From NCBI GenBank assembly GCA_959023295.1, contig CAUFBM010000010.1:12903-76902 (forward strand): DNA of 64,000 nt, given 5' to 3'. Positions 42,117-51,058 of this stretch are shown piece by piece (the first letter of the stretch is position 1; every line of letters starts with the position of its first letter). The notes below the pieces were generated by a model. The model searched no databases. It saw only the letters and a list, made by a program, of their open reading frames with translations, and had not been told where the DNA came from. Source of the stretch: an uncultured Collinsella sp. Its GTDB lineage: Bacteria > Actinomycetota > Coriobacteriia > Coriobacteriales > Coriobacteriaceae. A program made the translations under genes and the position numbers.

Positions 42117-42138
42117 GCTAGCCATAGCAGCTCGTGCG

Positions 42139-42513
42139 CTACTCGCGGCACAGGTGCACGGCGAAGCCGGCGAACTCGCGCTTAAAGTACACGAGCTTGG
42201 TGCTACCGTCGGGCAGCAGCGCGCGCGACTCCTCGTTGACCTCGAGCCCGCGCTCGGCAAACCACTTCTCGGCCGCATCGATGTCGTTGACGGCAAAGCC
42301 AATGTGGCCCTTGGTGCCACGACCGTTCTGCTTCATAACCTCGACCAGCGAATCGTTAAAGTACGAAACCGGGGTCTCGATAACGGGCAGGCCCATCATC
42401 GTCGAGAACAGCTCCGCGATTTCCAGGGCATCTGCCGGGTCGGTGGCGTTAATGCCCACATGGGCAACGCGCATGCCAAAGAGCTCGACCGGATTGGCGT
42501 TCTGCTCACTCAT
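42139..42513 (-). CDS. VOC-family (glyoxalase-like) protein
   Basis: A 124-residue vicinal-oxygen-chelate protein: two beta-alpha-beta-beta-beta modules, the first starting MRVAHVGINATDPADALEIA and the second GHIGFAVNDIDAAEKWFAER. Candidate metal ligands include the histidines of AHVGI and GHIGF and terminal residues near VHL. It follows a galactitol-type PTS IIB gene by 11 nt, so it probably acts on a compound related to that sugar. The exact reaction is unknown. Start at 42513 is preferred over longer frames that overlap IIB. Confidence 0.82.
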   Translation of the reverse strand: MSEQNANPVELFGMRVAHVGINATDPADALEIAELFSTMMGLPVIETPVSYFNDSLVEVMKQNGRGTKGHIGFAVNDIDAAEKWFAERGLEVNEESRALLPDGSTKLVYFKREFAGFAVHLCRE

Positions 42514-42524
42514 ACAGTCAGCGC

Positions 42525-42812
42525 CTACTGAGCCATGACGTCGAGGACGGCCTTCTCGGCAGCGACGCGGTTCATGCCCGTCATGAAGGGCACGCCGCTC
42601 ACGTACGGGCAGGTGAGGCCCTCGGGGGCAACGGTGGTGGCGATCAGCAGGTCGGCGCCCTCGTCGCAGTAGTCCTTGGCCTCGGAGATGGCACACTGCA
42701 CGATCTCATACTTGCCGGCATAACCATTGGCGTCGAGCATGGTGGCGACCTTCTGGGCAACAAGCGTGGAAGTAGCAGCGCCAGCACCGCAAGCCAAAAC
42801 GATCTTCTTCAT
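42525..42812 (-). CDS. PTS galactitol-family IIB component
   Basis: A 95-residue IIB protein with the phosphocysteine C8 in VLACGAGAATSTLVA, of the GatB type. No IIA or IIC gene is adjacent, so it is an orphan here unless it serves components encoded elsewhere. It is in an operon with the VOC-family gene. Ribosome site GAAGGGAGA lies upstream. Confidence 0.88.
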   Translation of the reverse strand: MKKIVLACGAGAATSTLVAQKVATMLDANGYAGKYEIVQCAISEAKDYCDEGADLLIATTVAPEGLTCPYVSGVPFMTGMNRVAAEKAVLDVMAQ

Positions 42813-42914
42813 AGGTAATGTCTCCCTTCATGGTTTACTTTAGGTAAGTGTACCGCAGCGAGCGATGGCACTCAGCCTCGATGAGCTTTTATGCCAGTTT
42901 GCTTGCGCGCTGCG

Positions 42915-42920
42915 TATAAT
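42915..42920 (+). promoter_or_regulatory. -10 element candidate
   Basis: A consensus TATAAT 56 bases before the gene at 42976. No convincing -35 box is present. Confidence 0.4.
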
Positions 42921-42975
42921 ACATCTAGTACGTGTTGTCATACCGCTCGCTTTATGAGCGACTAAGGATCCCAAT

Positions 42976-43599
42976 ATGCCCGATTCCCGCACACTCTGGA
43001 CCGCCGTCGTTATCATCTGCATCGCCGTGTCGGTGTTCTTTAGCGTCAAAAAACGCACAACGTTCAAGCGCCTGCAGCAGCTTATGGCTGCCAAGCAGTG
43101 GGACGAGTTCGATCGTTTGCTCGACGGCAGACTCACCAGCATGCTGTACCCGCGCTACAACCGCGACTACCTGCGCCTGAACTCCTATCTGCTGCGCGAG
43201 GACCACAAGCGCGCCGATGAGATGTTCGATTTGCTGCTGGGGCTCAATCTGCCCAAGATGCAGCGCGTCGACCTGGTGATCAAAGCCTTTAACTACTACG
43301 TTGGCCAGGAGGACCGCAAAAAGTCCAAGGAGCTTCTGCACGAGATCAAGGGCTTTGAGGGCGGTCAGGCCGAGGCGGTCGCACACGAATGCCAGCTGAT
43401 GTACGACACGATGATCCTCAAGCGCCACAACGACATTCCCGAGCTGGAGCGCATGCTCGAGGATGTTGGCGACGACCCGGTCAAGCGCTGCCGACTGGAG
43501 TACCTGCTGGCCCTGCAGTACCAGAACAAGGGCGACGAAGCCAAGTTCCAGGAGTTCCTGGAGAAGTCGGGCCAACACTCGATGGCCGTCAACGCGTAA
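42976..43599 (+). CDS. Membrane-anchored helical repeat protein (207 aa)
   Basis: One N-terminal membrane helix (about 8-24) is followed by an all-helical cytoplasmic region with TPR-like periodicity (YLLREDHKRADEMFDLLLGL; LALQYQNKGDEAKFQEFLEK). AAGGAT precedes the ATG. It could be a scaffold or adaptor protein. I cannot assign a function. It lies directly upstream of tRNA-Leu on the same strand. Confidence 0.7.
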   Translation: MPDSRTLWTAVVIICIAVSVFFSVKKRTTFKRLQQLMAAKQWDEFDRLLDGRLTSMLYPRYNRDYLRLNSYLLREDHKRADEMFDLLLGLNLPKMQRVDLVIKAFNYYVGQEDRKKSKELLHEIKGFEGGQAEAVAHECQLMYDTMILKRHNDIPELERMLEDVGDDPVKRCRLEYLLALQYQNKGDEAKFQEFLEKSGQHSMAVNA

Positions 43600-43630
43600 C
43601 GGACGGCTTGTGCTAGACTTCTAGTCTCAC

Positions 43631-43715
43631 GGGGGCGTGGCGGAATTGGCATACGCAGGAGACTTAAAATCTCTCGCCGCAAGGATTGTGGGTTCGAGTC
43701 CCACCGCCCCTACCA
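43631..43715 (+). tRNA. tRNA-Leu (anticodon UAA)
   Basis: Acceptor GGGGGCG pairs with CGCCCCT (one G-U). The anticodon stem GGAGA/TCTCT holds loop CTTAAAA, giving anticodon UAA. There is a variable arm as expected for a class II tRNA, a T-arm GTGGG-TTCGAGT-CCCAC, and an encoded CCA end. Confidence 0.95.
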
Positions 43716-43782
43716 CATATTGTTTACGTGCCTGTGCCCCTTTGGGATGCGGGCTCGCTTCTTTTGGACGCCGGTGGGGCTC

Positions 43783-43853
43783 TAAGTTGCGGTGGAATAG
43801 TTCCTGTTTTGGCAGTTTACCAGCCTATTTAGGAACTATTTCACCGCAACTTA
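43783..43853. repeat. Palindromic element with 23-bp arms
   Basis: TAAGTTGCGGTGGAATAGTT-type left arm (43783-43805) pairs with 43831-43853; the single difference would be a G-U pair in RNA. It lies between tRNA-Leu and ppx. Confidence 0.7.
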
Positions 43854-43854
43854 T

Positions 43855-44856
43855 TTAAAGGGTGCTGAGACTGGGGGTCCAGCCGATGGTGGGGGCCTCG
43901 CCGTCGAGAACCTCGTTGATGGTGGCGGCCATGCCGGCAAGCAGGCTGTTCTCGCTTACGGTGAGCGTCTTGTAACCGCCGGCTCGCATGAGCTCGCGAA
44001 TCACCACGGCACCTGCCAAGATCACGCCCGCGCGCTTGGGTTGCACGCCCGGCAACGCGGCGATGCCCGCAACATCCAGCGCGGACATGCGCTCGATAGC
44101 GGCCGAAACCTGCTCCAGCGACAGCTCGCGTAGGTGCACAAAGCTCGAATCATACGGCTCCAGCTCGTGAACGAGCGCCACGAGCGTAGTGACGGTACCA
44201 CCCACCGCGACCAGGCGCTCGGCGCGCTCAAAGTCGACAGGCAGGCTCTCAAAGTAGCCCGCAAACTGCTCGTTTGCCCAGCCGGCAGCAGCCGCAAGCT
44301 CGTTCGTCGACGGCGGCAGTGCCGAGAAAAACCGCTCGGTCACGCGGCGGCAACCGATGTCCAGCGAGCGAGTTCCCTCCAGCGCAAAGACGTCGCGCTC
44401 CGGCGCATAGACGCCCGTCGCGAGCTCCGTGGATCCGCCGCCCGAATCGGCAACAATGATGCGCTCGCCAGCAAAGTCGTGCGCCACGCCAAAAAACGTC
44501 AGGCGCGCCTCGACCTCGCCCGGAATCACCTGCGGCTCGAGCCCCAGCTCGCGCAGGCCGTCCAGCAGCAGCGCGGCGTTGGACGCATCGCGCGCGGCGC
44601 TCGTACACGTGGTGCAGATGCACGCGGCCCCAAAGGCGCGGGCCTCGTCCACAAACATGCGACACGCAGCGAGCACGCACTCAACGGCCGCCTCGCAAAA
44701 GCGCCCCGTCGCATCCACGCCCTCGCCCAAGTCGGTAATCTCGGTATGCTTGGACGATTCCACAATCGCCCCGCCCTCGACCTGGGCCAGCACCAGGCGC
44801 GACGACACCGTCCCCAGGTCAATCGCCGCCACCTTATATCGTTTGCAATTCGTCAT
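43855..44856 (-). CDS. ppx: Ppx/GppA-family exopolyphosphatase/pppGpp phosphatase
   Basis: A 333-residue actin-fold phosphatase that hydrolyses polyphosphate or pppGpp. The family's two phosphate-binding loops are IDLGTVSSRLVLA (12-24) and DSGGGSTEL near 146; VAVGGTVTTL follows. It is the short form, without the C-terminal HD domain of E. coli Ppx. GGAGGGG precedes the ATG. It lies 20 nt after the ftsB-like gene, an arrangement common in Actinobacteria (eno, ftsB, ppx). Confidence 0.93.
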   Translation of the reverse strand: MTNCKRYKVAAIDLGTVSSRLVLAQVEGGAIVESSKHTEITDLGEGVDATGRFCEAAVECVLAACRMFVDEARAFGAACICTTCTSAARDASNAALLLDGLRELGLEPQVIPGEVEARLTFFGVAHDFAGERIIVADSGGGSTELATGVYAPERDVFALEGTRSLDIGCRRVTERFFSALPPSTNELAAAAGWANEQFAGYFESLPVDFERAERLVAVGGTVTTLVALVHELEPYDSSFVHLRELSLEQVSAAIERMSALDVAGIAALPGVQPKRAGVILAGAVVIRELMRAGGYKTLTVSENSLLAGMAATINEVLDGEAPTIGWTPSLSTL

Positions 44857-44876
44857 TGCGGGCTCCCCTCCGGGCG

Positions 44877-45647
44877 CTACTCGCCGTTGGACACGACCGT
44901 CTGGCCCTCGACGCCGTTAAATCCAAACAGTATATCGAGCGTCTGAATGTACCACGGCGCGTCCTTGCCGACCTCTTCGATCTCTTTGGCGACTTCGCTG
45001 GCCTTCTTAGCGTTCGAGGATTTTTTGCTCGACGACGAGTCCGAATCGTCGTCCAGGCCCAGCACGTCAATCTTGGTCTCGCCGGGCATCACCAGGCCCA
45101 GGTCCTCAGTCGCCGCGTCCTTAATGCCCTCCTCCGAGAGCAGTTTGTCGACGCTTTTCTGCAGCTCGTCGTTGTACTGCTGGCGAATCTCGACCTGCTT
45201 GGCCAAGATATCGCTCGAGCGTTTGGCAACGTAGAGGTCGCGCACGGGAAAGTACAGGCTCACGAGCACCAGAACGACAACAATGCCAATAAACAGCCCG
45301 CGCTGGGGCCCATGGGTAAAGTCGTAGATCGCCTTGACCACCGCGTTGTCGTTGGCGTAGTGCATGAAGTCCGAGCCCGAAAGACGGCTCGAGGGCCTGG
45401 TCGATTTTTCGTGCGCTTGAGCCGAGGGGCGCTGCGTACGCGAAGCATGCGTCGGGCGCGCCGAACGTGACGGGCTGTCCGTCGGCGTATTCATTTGAGC
45501 ACGGGGGCGTGAGGCGCTTGCCGGACGCTGTGCGCGGCGATCGGTACCGGCGTAGTCGGACCCGCCGAGCTGCGCGGTAGGTACGCGGCGAGGCGACGGT
45601 TCGCGCGAACCGGCGGAATAATACCTGTTGTCGTAAATCTGATCCAT
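44877..45647 (-). CDS. ftsB: FtsB/DivIC-like septum formation initiator
   Basis: A 256-residue bitopic membrane protein. The N-terminal 110 residues are basic, proline/serine-rich and disordered. A membrane helix (GLFIGIVVVLVLVSLYF, about 117-133) follows, then a coiled coil (KRSSDILAKQVEIRQQYNDE) and an acidic-serine stretch with a conserved tail. This fits the divisome FtsB family. The start at 45647 is chosen for AAGGCG and because upstream codons run into the eno terminator. Position between eno and ppx supports the assignment. Confidence 0.87.
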   Translation of the reverse strand: MDQIYDNRYYSAGSREPSPRRVPTAQLGGSDYAGTDRRAQRPASASRPRAQMNTPTDSPSRSARPTHASRTQRPSAQAHEKSTRPSSRLSGSDFMHYANDNAVVKAIYDFTHGPQRGLFIGIVVVLVLVSLYFPVRDLYVAKRSSDILAKQVEIRQQYNDELQKSVDKLLSEEGIKDAATEDLGLVMPGETKIDVLGLDDDSDSSSSKKSSNAKKASEVAKEIEEVGKDAPWYIQTLDILFGFNGVEGQTVVSNGE

Positions 45648-45737
45648 GTGCGCCTTGTGCGGTTGAGGTTTGTTTGCGCTAAGTCCTTTAGTTATAGCAC
45701 GAGCGCCCGCACCGCTTTCGCCAGCCTTTGCTCGACA

Positions 45738-45771
45738 TAAAAAAGGCGCTGAGCCGTATGGCCCAGCGCCC
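45738..45771 (-). terminator. Intrinsic terminator of eno
   Basis: On the minus strand GGCGCTG-GGCC pairs with GGCT-CAGCGCC, followed by TTTTTT. Confidence 0.88.
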
Positions 45772-45842
45772 AATGGTGCTCAACAGTGCCCGGCGGAAGC
45801 GAGGCGAATCCGAGTCAGCCCCGCCCCCGCACACGCCGCTGC

Positions 45843-47144
<1,302 letters not shown>

Positions 47145-47205
47145 TCACTTGGAAACGTAGTTGATGCAAGCGACTGGCCGACTGTGCACCATCGGTGTGC
47201 CTCCG

Positions 47206-47250
47206 TAAGTTAGCCATGTCGCACTTTTTGCATTATGCCCTAAGTTAGCC
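47206..47250. repeat. Direct repeat pair upstream of eno
   Basis: TAAGTTAGCC occurs at 47206-47215 and 47241-47250, 35 bases apart, bracketing the likely eno promoter. It may be a regulator site. Confidence 0.4.
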
Positions 47251-47410
47251 GAGGGATACATATGAATTAGAGAAATCATTCTTTGGGGCGCTTGTTTTTG
47301 CACCGAGCATTCATCTCTAGAGGTCGCCCCCCATTAAATTCTTCTATCGGCATACCGTCTTTACCTGGCTTGCGAATGAAAGAGCCAATAATGTGCTTTT
47401 ACATCGTTCA

Positions 47411-47495
47411 AAGTTCTGGATATCGTGCAATTCTAAGGGTCTGAAGTTCTGGATATCGTGCATAATCAGGTTATAAAAGTTCTGGATATCGTGTA
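47411..47495 (+). repeat. Three direct repeats upstream of the DUF4143 ATPase gene
   Basis: AAGTTCTGGATATCGTG begins at 47411, 47444 and 47477, exactly 33 bases apart, each with the GATATC palindrome. The last copy ends 11 bases before the ATPase start. The preceding part of the 373-base gap shows no other feature apart from the eno repeats. Confidence 0.9.
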
Positions 47496-47505
47496 CGAGG
47501 TAGCC

Positions 47506-48873
47506 ATGCTTAAACGAAAAGCCTATGACAAACTACTAAAATGGAAGCATGAAAACGCTGGTAAAACAGCACTTCTTATTGAAGGAGCCCGCCGCGTCGG
47601 CAAGAGCACGCTTGCCCGCACGTTTGGAGAAACCGAATACAAGTCCTGCCTTGTCATTGATTTCTTTCAAGCACCTGCCGAAGTTAAGCAATATTTTGAG
47701 GACTATCGCACTGACTTCGACTCGCTCTTCCTCTATCTCTCGGTTTTCTATAACGTCAAACTCTATGAACACGAGACGCTTATCGTCTTTGACGAGGTCC
47801 AGATGTACCCGCAAGCACGCGGACTCATCAAGTATCTCGTTGCAGACGGACGTTACGACTACATCGAAACTGGACCCCTGCTCAGCATCAAGCAGAACAT
47901 TAAAGATATCGTCATCCCATCCGAGGAAGAGTCTCTGGAACTTGAGCCCCTCGACTTTGAGGAGTTTCTTTGGGGCATGGACGAAAAGGGGCTGGCCGAT
48001 CTCATTCGCATGAGTTTTAACAAGATGAAGCCGCTCCCCGATGCCCTACATCGCAGAGCGCTCTCCCTTATGCGCGAATACATGCTCGTAGGCGGCATGC
48101 CTGAGCCGGTATCCATCTATGTTGAACAGCGCGCTTTTGCGCCCGTCGACGCTTCGAAGCGCCGAATCGTCCAGCTCTATCGCAACGATATCTCTCGTTT
48201 TGCAACCGGTTACGAATTCAAAGTCGTCTCCGTACTCGATGGCATCCCGGGTCAGCTCTCTAAGCACGAAAAACGATTCAAGCTTTCCTCACTTGATAAA
48301 AACGCACGCATGCGCACCTACGAAGAAGCCTTCTTTTGGCTGGCAGACGCGCGAATTGCCAATATCTGCTATGCCGCAAGCGAACCGAGTGTGGGTCTTT
48401 CACTCAGCATGGAGCAAACGGCCCTCAAGTGCTACATGGCAGACACCGGCCTGCTTGTAACGCTTGCCTTCTCTGACAACAACGATACCGATGAAGACGT
48501 TTACAGAGCCGTGCTTCGCGGCGACATCGGATTGAACGAAGGAATGCTTACCGAAAACTACGTTGCCCAATCTCTAAAGGCCAATGGACACAGGCTCTTC
48601 TTTTATTTCCAAAGCGGAAAGAAGGAGGGGGAGGAGCGCATGGAAATCGACTTCCTCGTTACCCGACCCTATGTCAATGCCGCCGGAAAGCCGCGCATCA
48701 GCCCCATCGAAGTTAAGTCGCCACGCAGATACGGAACCATCTCCCTCGACCGATTCCGCGCGCGCTTTAACAAGAAGATTGGGATGGCTTACGTGTTGCA
48801 CCCTAAACAACTCGAGTGGGATGCCGAAGCGCAGCTGGCACATCTTCCGTTGTATATGGCTTTTTGCTTGTAG
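47506..48873 (+). CDS. AAA-family ATPase with DUF4143 domain
   Basis: A 455-residue protein. The N-terminal AAA_14 ATPase has Walker A GARRVGKST (near residue 28) and Walker B LIVFDEVQ (near 93). The C-terminal DUF4143 domain includes a restriction-endonuclease-like pattern (EIDFLV ... PIEVKSPRRY). The start at ATG 47506 has GAGG five to six bases upstream; a longer frame would cover the third repeat. Such genes are abundant in gut bacteria and their role is unknown. The iteron-like repeats upstream suggest autoregulation. Confidence 0.9.
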   Translation: MLKRKAYDKLLKWKHENAGKTALLIEGARRVGKSTLARTFGETEYKSCLVIDFFQAPAEVKQYFEDYRTDFDSLFLYLSVFYNVKLYEHETLIVFDEVQMYPQARGLIKYLVADGRYDYIETGPLLSIKQNIKDIVIPSEEESLELEPLDFEEFLWGMDEKGLADLIRMSFNKMKPLPDALHRRALSLMREYMLVGGMPEPVSIYVEQRAFAPVDASKRRIVQLYRNDISRFATGYEFKVVSVLDGIPGQLSKHEKRFKLSSLDKNARMRTYEEAFFWLADARIANICYAASEPSVGLSLSMEQTALKCYMADTGLLVTLAFSDNNDTDEDVYRAVLRGDIGLNEGMLTENYVAQSLKANGHRLFFYFQSGKKEGEERMEIDFLVTRPYVNAAGKPRISPIEVKSPRRYGTISLDRFRARFNKKIGMAYVLHPKQLEWDAEAQLAHLPLYMAFCL

Positions 48874-48912
48874 AGACCTCTCTACGAATGGATGCCGTGA
48901 GAGACGCAGGCC

Positions 48913-49773
48913 TCACTCGCTTGCTTTTGCTTGGTCCCACAGGTCGTTGAGTTGAGCGGTTGAGCAGGCGGCGAGGTCATCGCCCGCCTCGTGCACGGCG
49001 GCCTCCATCGCGGCCCAGCGACGGCGAAACTTGGCCGTGCTCGCGCGCAGGGCGCTCTCGGCGTCGATGCCCTCTTTGCGCGCAACGTTGACCAGGGCAA
49101 AGAGCAGGTCGCCAAACTCCATCTCGCGCTCGGGCGTTCCGGGGGCCTCGGCCTCAAACTCGGCACGCTCCTCGGCGACCTCGTCCCACACATCCTGGAC
49201 CGTCTCCCACTCAAAGCCCACGGCAGCCGCCTTGCGCGACACCTTCTGCGCCTGCATCAGCGCCGGCAGATGCGTGGGCACGCCGTCGAGCAGACCCTCG
49301 GGCGCAGCTTCGCCCGCTGCCACGGCCTTGTCCTTGGCAACCTTCTCGGCAAGCTTGACCTCATCCCAAATCTTGAGCACCTCGTCGGAGCTCTCGACGT
49401 CCGCATCGCCAAACACGTGTGGGTGGCGGCGGATGAGCTTGGCGTCGATATCGCGCGCCACGTCGGCCAGCGTAAACTCGCCGGCGTCCGCCGCAATCTG
49501 CGCATGCAGTACTACCTGCATGAGCACGTCGCCGAGCTCCTCGCGCAGATGCGTGGCATCATCGGCCTCGATGCAATCGAGCGCCTCGTAGGCTTCCTCG
49601 ATCATGTTCTTGCCGATGCTCTGATGCGTCTGCTCGCGATCCCACGGGCAGCCATCGGGCTGACGCAGACGCCAGATAGTCTGCACCAGATGCTGCAGCT
49701 CGGCCGACGCGTCGACCAGCGTGGACAGGTCGCGCGAACCCTCGGCATTTTGCTGAGCCATGTGCTGCGCCAT
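48913..49773 (-). CDS. mazG: Nucleoside triphosphate pyrophosphohydrolase MazG
   Basis: A 286-residue two-domain MazG that hydrolyses NTPs and dNTPs to monophosphates. The N-terminal domain has CPWDREQTHQSI, EEAYEALD and REELGDVLMQVV; the EExxE and ExxD motifs bind magnesium. The C-terminal repeat has EERAEFE and EFGDLLFALVNV. GGAGGAGG precedes the ATG. It follows the phosphodiesterase gene by two bases and is coupled to it. Confidence 0.95.
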   Translation of the reverse strand: MAQHMAQQNAEGSRDLSTLVDASAELQHLVQTIWRLRQPDGCPWDREQTHQSIGKNMIEEAYEALDCIEADDATHLREELGDVLMQVVLHAQIAADAGEFTLADVARDIDAKLIRRHPHVFGDADVESSDEVLKIWDEVKLAEKVAKDKAVAAGEAAPEGLLDGVPTHLPALMQAQKVSRKAAAVGFEWETVQDVWDEVAEERAEFEAEAPGTPEREMEFGDLLFALVNVARKEGIDAESALRASTAKFRRRWAAMEAAVHEAGDDLAACSTAQLNDLWDQAKASE

Positions 49774-49775
49774 AG

Positions 49776-50324
49776 TTATTCCTCCTCCAGGACCACGTGA
49801 CGGAACACGCCGCCCTCGTAGATGCCGTAGCTATGCGTACCGTCCTTGGGAATGCTCACGCTGCCAGGATTGAAGAGCCACAGACCCGGGTGCGCGGCGC
49901 TTGCCTCGTTAACCTTGATGTGCGTATGGCCGTAGACGAGCGCGGAGCCCTCGGGCAGCGCGGGCGCGTGGTCGACGCTGTTGTGCATGCCGGCGCCAAA
50001 GACGTGGCCGTGCGTCAGGAACAGCTCACGGCCGGTCTCGTCAAACAGCGTGGCGTAGTCGGCCATGACGGGGAAGTCGAGCACCATCTGGTCGACCTCG
50101 GCGTCACAGTTGCCGCGCACCGCGATGATGCGGTCGGCCAGGGCATTGAGCAGCGGAATCACACGCTTGGGAGCGTAATCGCGCGGCAGGTCGTTACGCG
50201 GACCGTGATAGAGCAGGTCGCCCAGCAGGACGATGCGGTCGGGCTGCTCGGACTCGATGGCGGCGACCAGGCGCTCGGTCCAGTATGCCGAGCCGTGGAT
50301 GTCGGAGGCGATGAGGTATTTCAT
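49776..50324 (-). CDS. yfcE: YfcE-family phosphodiesterase
   Basis: A 182-residue calcineurin-like phosphodiesterase with the YfcE motif order: SDIHGS (8-13), GDLLYHGPRN, RGNCDAEVD, LTHGHVFG and YGHTHI. The GNCD in place of GNHD is the family's hallmark. The start at 50324 is chosen for GAAAGGACC upstream. It is in one transcript with mazG and probably larC. Confidence 0.9.
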   Translation of the reverse strand: MKYLIASDIHGSAYWTERLVAAIESEQPDRIVLLGDLLYHGPRNDLPRDYAPKRVIPLLNALADRIIAVRGNCDAEVDQMVLDFPVMADYATLFDETGRELFLTHGHVFGAGMHNSVDHAPALPEGSALVYGHTHIKVNEASAAHPGLWLFNPGSVSIPKDGTHSYGIYEGGVFRHVVLEEE

Positions 50325-50379
50325 GGTGGTCCTTTCGGGTGGGGTTGATGGAGCTGGGCGTGGCGTGCCGCCAGCCGCG

Positions 50380-50865
50380 TTACTCAAATCGCAGTGCCGC
50401 GCTCTGGGCCGCCTGCATCACGCGTTGGAGCGGCACATTGTGCTCGCGGGCAAGGCGGGCGCAGTCTTCGTACTCGGGCGCCGCGCGCTCGCTGCCGTCG
50501 GGCAAGGTCGCCACCTTGACGGACACCTCGCCCCATGGCGTTGTTACGCGCTCAAAGCGGCGTGGTAGGCAAACGCGCTCCATAACCTGGCGGCGGATGC
50601 CATTGGTCGTGGTTTCCAAAAAGACAATCGTCTGCAGGCGCTCGATATCCTCGTGGGTACAGATTACCTGCAACTGCCAGCCGGGACGGCCCTTTTTGCA
50701 GTAAAGCGGCAACCAATGCACTTCGCGGGCGCCGGCCTTGCGCAGGCAATCGGCAGCGTAGGCAAGCACCTCAGGCGACGCGTCATCGATGTCGCACTCC
50801 AGTTTGACGATAGTTTCGGGCGCATCGGTCTCGCGAGACAGCGGGGATGTGGTATCGCATGGCAT
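50380..50865 (-). CDS. larC: LarC C-terminal domain protein (nickel-insertion, LarC2-like), stand-alone
   Basis: A 161-residue protein matching only the C-terminal part of LarC/DUF111: VKLECDIDDASPEVLAYAAD, then YCKKGRPGWQLQVIC, FLETTTNGIR and APEYEDCARLAREH. LarC inserts nickel into the pyridinium cofactor of lactate racemase. In lactobacilli larC1 and larC2 are joined by a programmed frameshift. Here no larC1 precedes it: the region upstream is a short gap and an opposite-strand gene. Start at 50865 with AAAGGAG upstream. It precedes yfcE and mazG on the minus strand. Confidence 0.82.
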   Translation of the reverse strand: MPCDTTSPLSRETDAPETIVKLECDIDDASPEVLAYAADCLRKAGAREVHWLPLYCKKGRPGWQLQVICTHEDIERLQTIVFLETTTNGIRRQVMERVCLPRRFERVTTPWGEVSVKVATLPDGSERAAPEYEDCARLAREHNVPLQRVMQAAQSAALRFE

Positions 50866-51058
50866 ACGGTCCGGCTCCTTTCCGCACGGGCTCGTTTTGT
50901 TCATCCAAACGCTAACACATCGCGGGCGGCGTGGATGTGGCGGAGCGCGATGAGCGCGATTTTCCCTGTCCGCAAGAAACCGGCACCCCGGCGCGCTCGT
51001 CGCATCGAGGACCGCGCCGTTACAATGGAGCGGATTCGCTTGACGCAAAGGAGCCGCC

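Noticed and set aside
47411..47495. CRISPR array
   Set aside because: Only three short repeats with 16-nt gaps and no cas genes; better explained as operators.
50380..51058. Programmed frameshift joining larC1 and larC2
   Set aside because: No larC1-like frame precedes the gene; the upstream region is a short gap and an opposite-strand gene.
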